A stretch of 64,000 nucleotides of DNA from AP-15 sp963755435 (GTDB lineage: Bacteria; Pseudomonadota; Alphaproteobacteria; ATCC43930; CGMCC-115725), in the NCBI GenBank assembly GCA_963755435.1, contig CAVWJX010000005.1, positions 496,001 to 560,000 on the forward strand, in the 5' to 3' direction. The translations under genes were made by a program, and so were the position numbers. Below, piece after piece: positions 60,562 through 64,000 of this stretch. The first letter of the stretch is position 1, and every line of letters starts with the position of its first letter. The notes beneath the pieces are model-generated. The model saw only the letters and a program-made list of their open reading frames with translations, was not told where the DNA came from and searched no databases.

Positions 60562-61854
60562 TCAGTCGGCGAACGGATCGCGGACTAGCACGGTGTCGTC
60601 GCGCTCGGGGCTGGTTGACAGCAGCGCCACGGGCGCCTCAATCAGCTCTTCGAGACGGCGGATATATTTGATCGCAGTTGCCGGCAAATCGGCCCAGGAG
60701 CGTGCGCCACGCGTGCTCTGGCCCCAGCCGGCGGCGTTCTCGTAAACCGGCTCGATTTCGGCCTGGGCCGAGGTTCCGGCCGGAAAATGGTCGTAGACCG
60801 CGCCTCCGCGGCGATAGGCGGTGCAGATCTTGATGTTGTCGAAGCCATCGAGCACGTCGAGCTTGGTCAGCGCGATGCCGTTGATCCCGCCAAGCCGGAT
60901 CGCTTGGCGCACCATGACCGCGTCGAACCAGCCGCAGCGTCGCTTGCGCCCGGTGTTGACGCCGAACTCGCGCCCGCGCTCGCCGAGCCGTTCGCCGATA
61001 TCGTCCACCAGCTCGGTCGGGAACGGGCCACTACCGACCCGGGTGGTGTAAGCCTTGGTGATACCAAGAACAAAGCCGATGGCGCCGGGCGCGATCCCCG
61101 CTCCGGCCGCAGCCTGACCGGCCACGGTATTGGATGAGGTGACGAACGGGTAGGTGCCGTGGTCGACGTCGAGCATGGCGCCCTGCGCGCCCTCGAACAG
61201 GATGCGCCTGCCCTGGCGCCGCGCCTCGTCGAGCACCCGCCAGACGGTGTCGGCGTAGGGCAGGACACGAGATGCCACCGCGCGCAGATCGGCGAGCAAG
61301 GCGCTGCGGTCGATTTCGGGCTTGCCGAGCCCCCGCAGCAGCGCGTTGTGGTGCAGCAGCAGCTGATCGAGGCGCTGTTCGAGAGCCTGCGGGTCGGCGA
61401 GGTCGCACACCCGGATCGCCCGGCGGCCGACCTTGTCTTCATAGGCGGGGCCGATGCCGCGGCCGGTGGTGCCGATGCGGCCGGCGCCGCTGCGCTCCTC
61501 GCGGGCGCGGTCGAGCGCGCCGTGCGACGGCAGGATCAGCACCGCGTTGTCGGCGAGTCTGAGAGACTGTGGCGTGACCTCGACGCCCTTTTGGCGGATC
61601 GCGTCAATCTCGTTGAGCAACGCCCAGGGATCGACGACGACGCCGTTGCCGATGATCGACAATTTGCCCGGCCGCACCACCCCCGAGGGTAGCAGGCTCA
61701 GCTTGTATTCGACATTGCTGATGACCAGGGTGTGGCCGGCGTTGTGGCCGCCCTGGAAGCGAACCACGACATCGGCCCGCTCCGACAACCAATCGACGAT
61801 CTTGCCCTTGCCCTCGTCGCCCCATTGGGCGCCGACCACGGCGACATTAGCCAT
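60562..61854 (-). CDS. purA: Adenylosuccinate synthetase
   Basis: First committed step from IMP to AMP. 430 residues. N-terminus NVAVVGAQWGDEGKGKIVDWLSERADVVVRFQGGHNAGHT contains the GTP-binding WGDEGKGK loop and the IMP site. GTTGRGIGPAYEDKVGRRAIRV, FEGAQGAMLDVDHGTYPFVTSSN, GPFPTELVDDIGERL and the C-terminal LPATAIKYIRRLEELI are present. It lies 12 bp downstream of hisZ on the same strand. Confidence 0.97.
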   Translation of the reverse strand: MANVAVVGAQWGDEGKGKIVDWLSERADVVVRFQGGHNAGHTLVISNVEYKLSLLPSGVVRPGKLSIIGNGVVVDPWALLNEIDAIRQKGVEVTPQSLRLADNAVLILPSHGALDRAREERSGAGRIGTTGRGIGPAYEDKVGRRAIRVCDLADPQALEQRLDQLLLHHNALLRGLGKPEIDRSALLADLRAVASRVLPYADTVWRVLDEARRQGRRILFEGAQGAMLDVDHGTYPFVTSSNTVAGQAAAGAGIAPGAIGFVLGITKAYTTRVGSGPFPTELVDDIGERLGERGREFGVNTGRKRRCGWFDAVMVRQAIRLGGINGIALTKLDVLDGFDNIKICTAYRRGGAVYDHFPAGTSAQAEIEPVYENAAGWGQSTRGARSWADLPATAIKYIRRLEELIEAPVALLSTSPERDDTVLVRDPFAD

Positions 61855-61866
61855 CCGGCTTCTCCC

Positions 61867-63030
61867 TCAGCCGAGCGCCAGCGGCTCGCCGCCCGCGAGG
61901 AGGTGGCTGCAGCCGAGGCGACGCGCTTCGGCTCGCCAATCGGCGGCGGGTTCGAGTGCAGCAACGGTAACCCAGCCCTTTCTGCGCAACATCTCGGCGT
62001 CGGCGCGGTCGGCGCCGAGCGGCAGCAGCAGGCGGCGGATTGCCGGCGACTGCGGCAAGGTTCCGAGGATCGCGTCAGTATAGAGGGTAAACCCGGTACC
62101 CGGTTCGGGTCCGGCCGGGTCGCCGGCCAGATAGCGTCCGCCGCGACCGAGTTCGCCGCTCGATCCGCACGCTGCCGCCCCTCCGGCAAAAAAGGTAAAG
62201 CTGATCCCGGTGTGATATTCAAAGCCGCGGTTCTCAACCGGGTCGACGGTTGCCTTGAGCCCGGGTGCGGCCACGGCGAGCCCGTCGAGCACGGCGCCGA
62301 GCCGCAGCCGCTCGGTGCGCGCCCGCTCCGGAAGCTCGAGCCGATCGAGGCTGGCGAGCGCCGCCTCGGCCGGTCCCGCCGCCGCCAGCAGCCGGCCCAG
62401 CAGCTCCCCGGCGCCGCCGGGGAGCGCCGCCACCGCCGCGGCATCCTTGTGGTCGAGCGCAGTGCGCAATGCCGCCGCGCGCTCGCCGGCGATGCCGAAG
62501 GCCTCGGTCACCGCCGGAACCAGGGTCGGCAAGGTGATGTCGACCGACAGATGTGGCACGCCGAGTGCCGTCAGCGCCTCGCCGGCGGTCGCGATCACCT
62601 CGACATCGGCGGCGCACCCCGCGGCTCCGATCAGCTCGGCGCCGACCTGGCCGATCTGGCGCTCGGGCCGGATCTCCGAACCCTTTACCCGCAGCACCTG
62701 GCCGGCGTAGCTCAGCCGCAATGGCCGGGGCGCGTTGCCGAGCCGGGTGGCGGCGATACGGGCGATCTGCGGGGTCATGTCGGCGCGCACCCCAACCATG
62801 CGGTGCGACCCCGGATCCATCGTGCGGAAGGTGGCACTCGCCATCGCGGCACCGGCGCCCGACAGCAACGTCTCCTCAAACTCGACGAGCGGCGGCTTGA
62901 CCCGCTGATAGCCGTGCGCGGCCAAACTGGCCATCAACCGCGCCACCACCTGCGCCTCGATCTCGGCTTCGGGCGGCAGCAAATCATGCATGCCGGCCGG
63001 CAGCAGGGCCGGGTGCGGAAGCTCGCTCAT
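61867..63030 (-). CDS. hisZ: ATP phosphoribosyltransferase regulatory subunit
   Basis: 387 residues, HisRS-like fold without the aminoacyl-tRNA ligase function. PAGMHDLLPPEAEIEAQVVARLMASLAAHGYQRVKPPLVEFEETLL, RTMDPGSHRMVGVRADMTPQIARIAATRLGNAPRPLRLSYAGQVLRV and the later SAGELGRGGRYL-like segment (GELGRGGRYLAGD) match HisZ. It activates the short HisG in histidine synthesis; hisG is not in the window. The start at 63030 follows homology. hisZ-purA is a common pair in Alphaproteobacteria. Confidence 0.92.
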   Translation of the reverse strand: MSELPHPALLPAGMHDLLPPEAEIEAQVVARLMASLAAHGYQRVKPPLVEFEETLLSGAGAAMASATFRTMDPGSHRMVGVRADMTPQIARIAATRLGNAPRPLRLSYAGQVLRVKGSEIRPERQIGQVGAELIGAAGCAADVEVIATAGEALTALGVPHLSVDITLPTLVPAVTEAFGIAGERAAALRTALDHKDAAAVAALPGGAGELLGRLLAAAGPAEAALASLDRLELPERARTERLRLGAVLDGLAVAAPGLKATVDPVENRGFEYHTGISFTFFAGGAAACGSSGELGRGGRYLAGDPAGPEPGTGFTLYTDAILGTLPQSPAIRRLLLPLGADRADAEMLRRKGWVTVAALEPAADWRAEARRLGCSHLLAGGEPLALG

Positions 63031-63087
63031 CGCCGCAGTTTGCACCACGCGGGCGCAGAGCACACGGACAAACGAGGGCGGTCCCGC

Positions 63088-64000
63088 CTAAAATTGCAAA
63101 GCCTTCACCTGGATCACATTGGGCAGGGCGCGCACCGTGTCGAGCAGCGCCGGGTTCAGCGGCTGATCGACCTCGACCAGTGCTATCGCGTCCTCGCCGG
63201 GCGCGGTCCGGCCGAGATGGAACGTCGCGATGTTGACCGAGGCCGCACCCAGGGCCTGGCCCAGCGCGCCGATAAAGCCGGGTTTGTCGAGATTGCGCAC
63301 GAATAGCATGTTGCCGCCGAGCTCGGCTTCGAGCGGGATGCCCTCGACCGAGACGAGGCGCGGCTTGTCGCCGCCGAACAAGGTGCCGGCGACCTCGCGC
63401 GGGCGGCGCTCGGAGGGCGCGCCGTTTGGCGTTACCACGATCCGGATCAGGGTCTGGTAGTCGCCCGGCTCGGCCCGCCGCGTCTCGCTGACGCGGATGT
63501 CGCGGTCGCGGCAGATCACCGCCGCGTTGACCATGTTGACCGTGGCCAGCTGCGGCGACAGCAGTGCGGTCAGCACGATCGCGGTCAACGGCTTGACGTT
63601 GAGCTCGGCGATCGCCCCTTCGTATTCGACCGCGACCGCGGTGATCCCGCTCTCGGTCAATTGCCCGGCAAAGCTGCCGAGCTGCTCGGCGAGGTTGATG
63701 TAGGGCCTGATCCGCTTGGCCTCCTCGGCCGAGAGCGAAGGCACGTTGACGGCGTTGGAAACCGCACCGGTCAGCAGGAAATCGGCCATCTGTCCAGCAA
63801 TCTCGACCGCTACGTTTTCCTGGGCCTCCGCGGTGGCAGCACCCAGATGCGGGGTGGCGACGACATTGTCGCGGCCGAACAGCGGGTTCTTGCGCGCCGG
63901 CTCCTCGACAAAGACGTCGATCGCCGCACCGGCGACCTGGCCGCTGTCAAGCGCGGCCGCCAGATCCGCCTCGACGACGAGGCCGCCGCGGGCGCAATTG
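63088..64000 (-). CDS. serA: D-3-phosphoglycerate dehydrogenase, 3' part
   Basis: The 5' end lies beyond the window. The visible part (about 303 codons) begins NCARGGLVVEADLAAAL, then AGAAIDVFVEEP and NPLFGRDNVVATPHLGAATAEAQENVAVEIAGQMADFLL, the end of the NAD-binding and substrate domains. A regulatory region follows: the intervening (ASB-like) domain and an ACT domain (GFIGALGQALGAASVNIATFHLGRT). It catalyses the first step of serine synthesis. Serine made here feeds CysE further along the chromosome. Confidence 0.95.
   Translation of the reverse strand, partial: NCARGGLVVEADLAAALDSGQVAGAAIDVFVEEPARKNPLFGRDNVVATPHLGAATAEAQENVAVEIAGQMADFLLTGAVSNAVNVPSLSAEEAKRIRPYINLAEQLGSFAGQLTESGITAVAVEYEGAIAELNVKPLTAIVLTALLSPQLATVNMVNAAVICRDRDIRVSETRRAEPGDYQTLIRIVVTPNGAPSERRPREVAGTLFGGDKPRLVSVEGIPLEAELGGNMLFVRNLDKPGFIGALGQALGAASVNIATFHLGRTAPGEDAIALVEVDQPLNPALLDTVRALPNVIQVKALQF

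Overview
The window looks like a chromosomal segment of a high-GC alphaproteobacterium, most likely of the Rhodospirillales type. I did not compute GC content or run any search, so this is inference. The clues are an FzlA-type glutathione-S-transferase-fold cell-division protein, the run serA-hisZ-purA, a cysE-iscR-cysteine desulfurase-iscA-fdx cluster, an MlaA lipoprotein and an intracellular PHA depolymerase. There is no rRNA, CRISPR array, intact insertion sequence or prophage. The only RNA gene seen is one tRNA-Met(CAU).

Layout. 1-7.4 kb: cell-surface sugar genes (end of a UDP-ManNAc dehydrogenase, wecB, an SDR sugar epimerase, a methyltransferase and a family-9 glycosyltransferase), mixed with small membrane or secreted proteins, an FzlA homologue and a short hairpin element. 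7.4-19 kb: a four-gene signalling unit on the minus strand. It holds a 2,111-residue hybrid kinase built on tandem 92-residue HAMP units, a REC-kinase-REC protein, a MetE-like enzyme and a PAS-GAF hybrid kinase. The last two are in the same frame, separated by a single TAA. 19-34.7 kb: housekeeping and mixed genes (alcohol dehydrogenase, quinone oxidoreductase, hemC, Fe-S CCG protein, lipoproteins, mutS, class III cyclase, surE, retropepsin-like protease, RidA).

35.0-36.9 kb holds the most notable locus: an amidohydrolase gene overlapping a GrdB/PrdB-like reductase gene whose frame is interrupted by TGA at 35402-35404. The translation on both sides of the TGA belongs to one family, the context reads U-P-V-C, and the 36 nt after the TGA can fold into a hairpin of the bacterial SECIS kind. 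I annotate it as one selenoprotein of 317 residues with Sec at position 185.

37-49 kb: a PEP-CTERM secreted protein, a complete branched-chain-amino-acid-type ABC transporter (substrate protein, two ATPases, two permeases), a cupin, phaZ, a GST, an NCS2-like permease coupled to an isochorismatase-family hydrolase, and a class III CoA transferase. 49-52.9 kb: envelope lipoproteins, a thioesterase, an Lpp0805-type surface protein, mlaA and the tRNA.

52.9-59.7 kb: a sulfur-trafficking run on the minus strand: cysE, iscR, two different cysteine desulfurases, iscA, a miniature HscA-like protein, fdx, a lone receiver domain and mnmA. CysE makes the cysteine precursor, the desulfurases mobilise sulfur for Fe-S assembly, and MnmA uses the same sulfur for tRNA thiolation. 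No iscU or hscB lies in the cluster. A candidate promoter upstream of cysE has a perfect palindrome between its -35 and -10 boxes. 59.8-64 kb: an alpha/beta hydrolase, then purA, hisZ and the 3' part of serA, which runs off the window edge.
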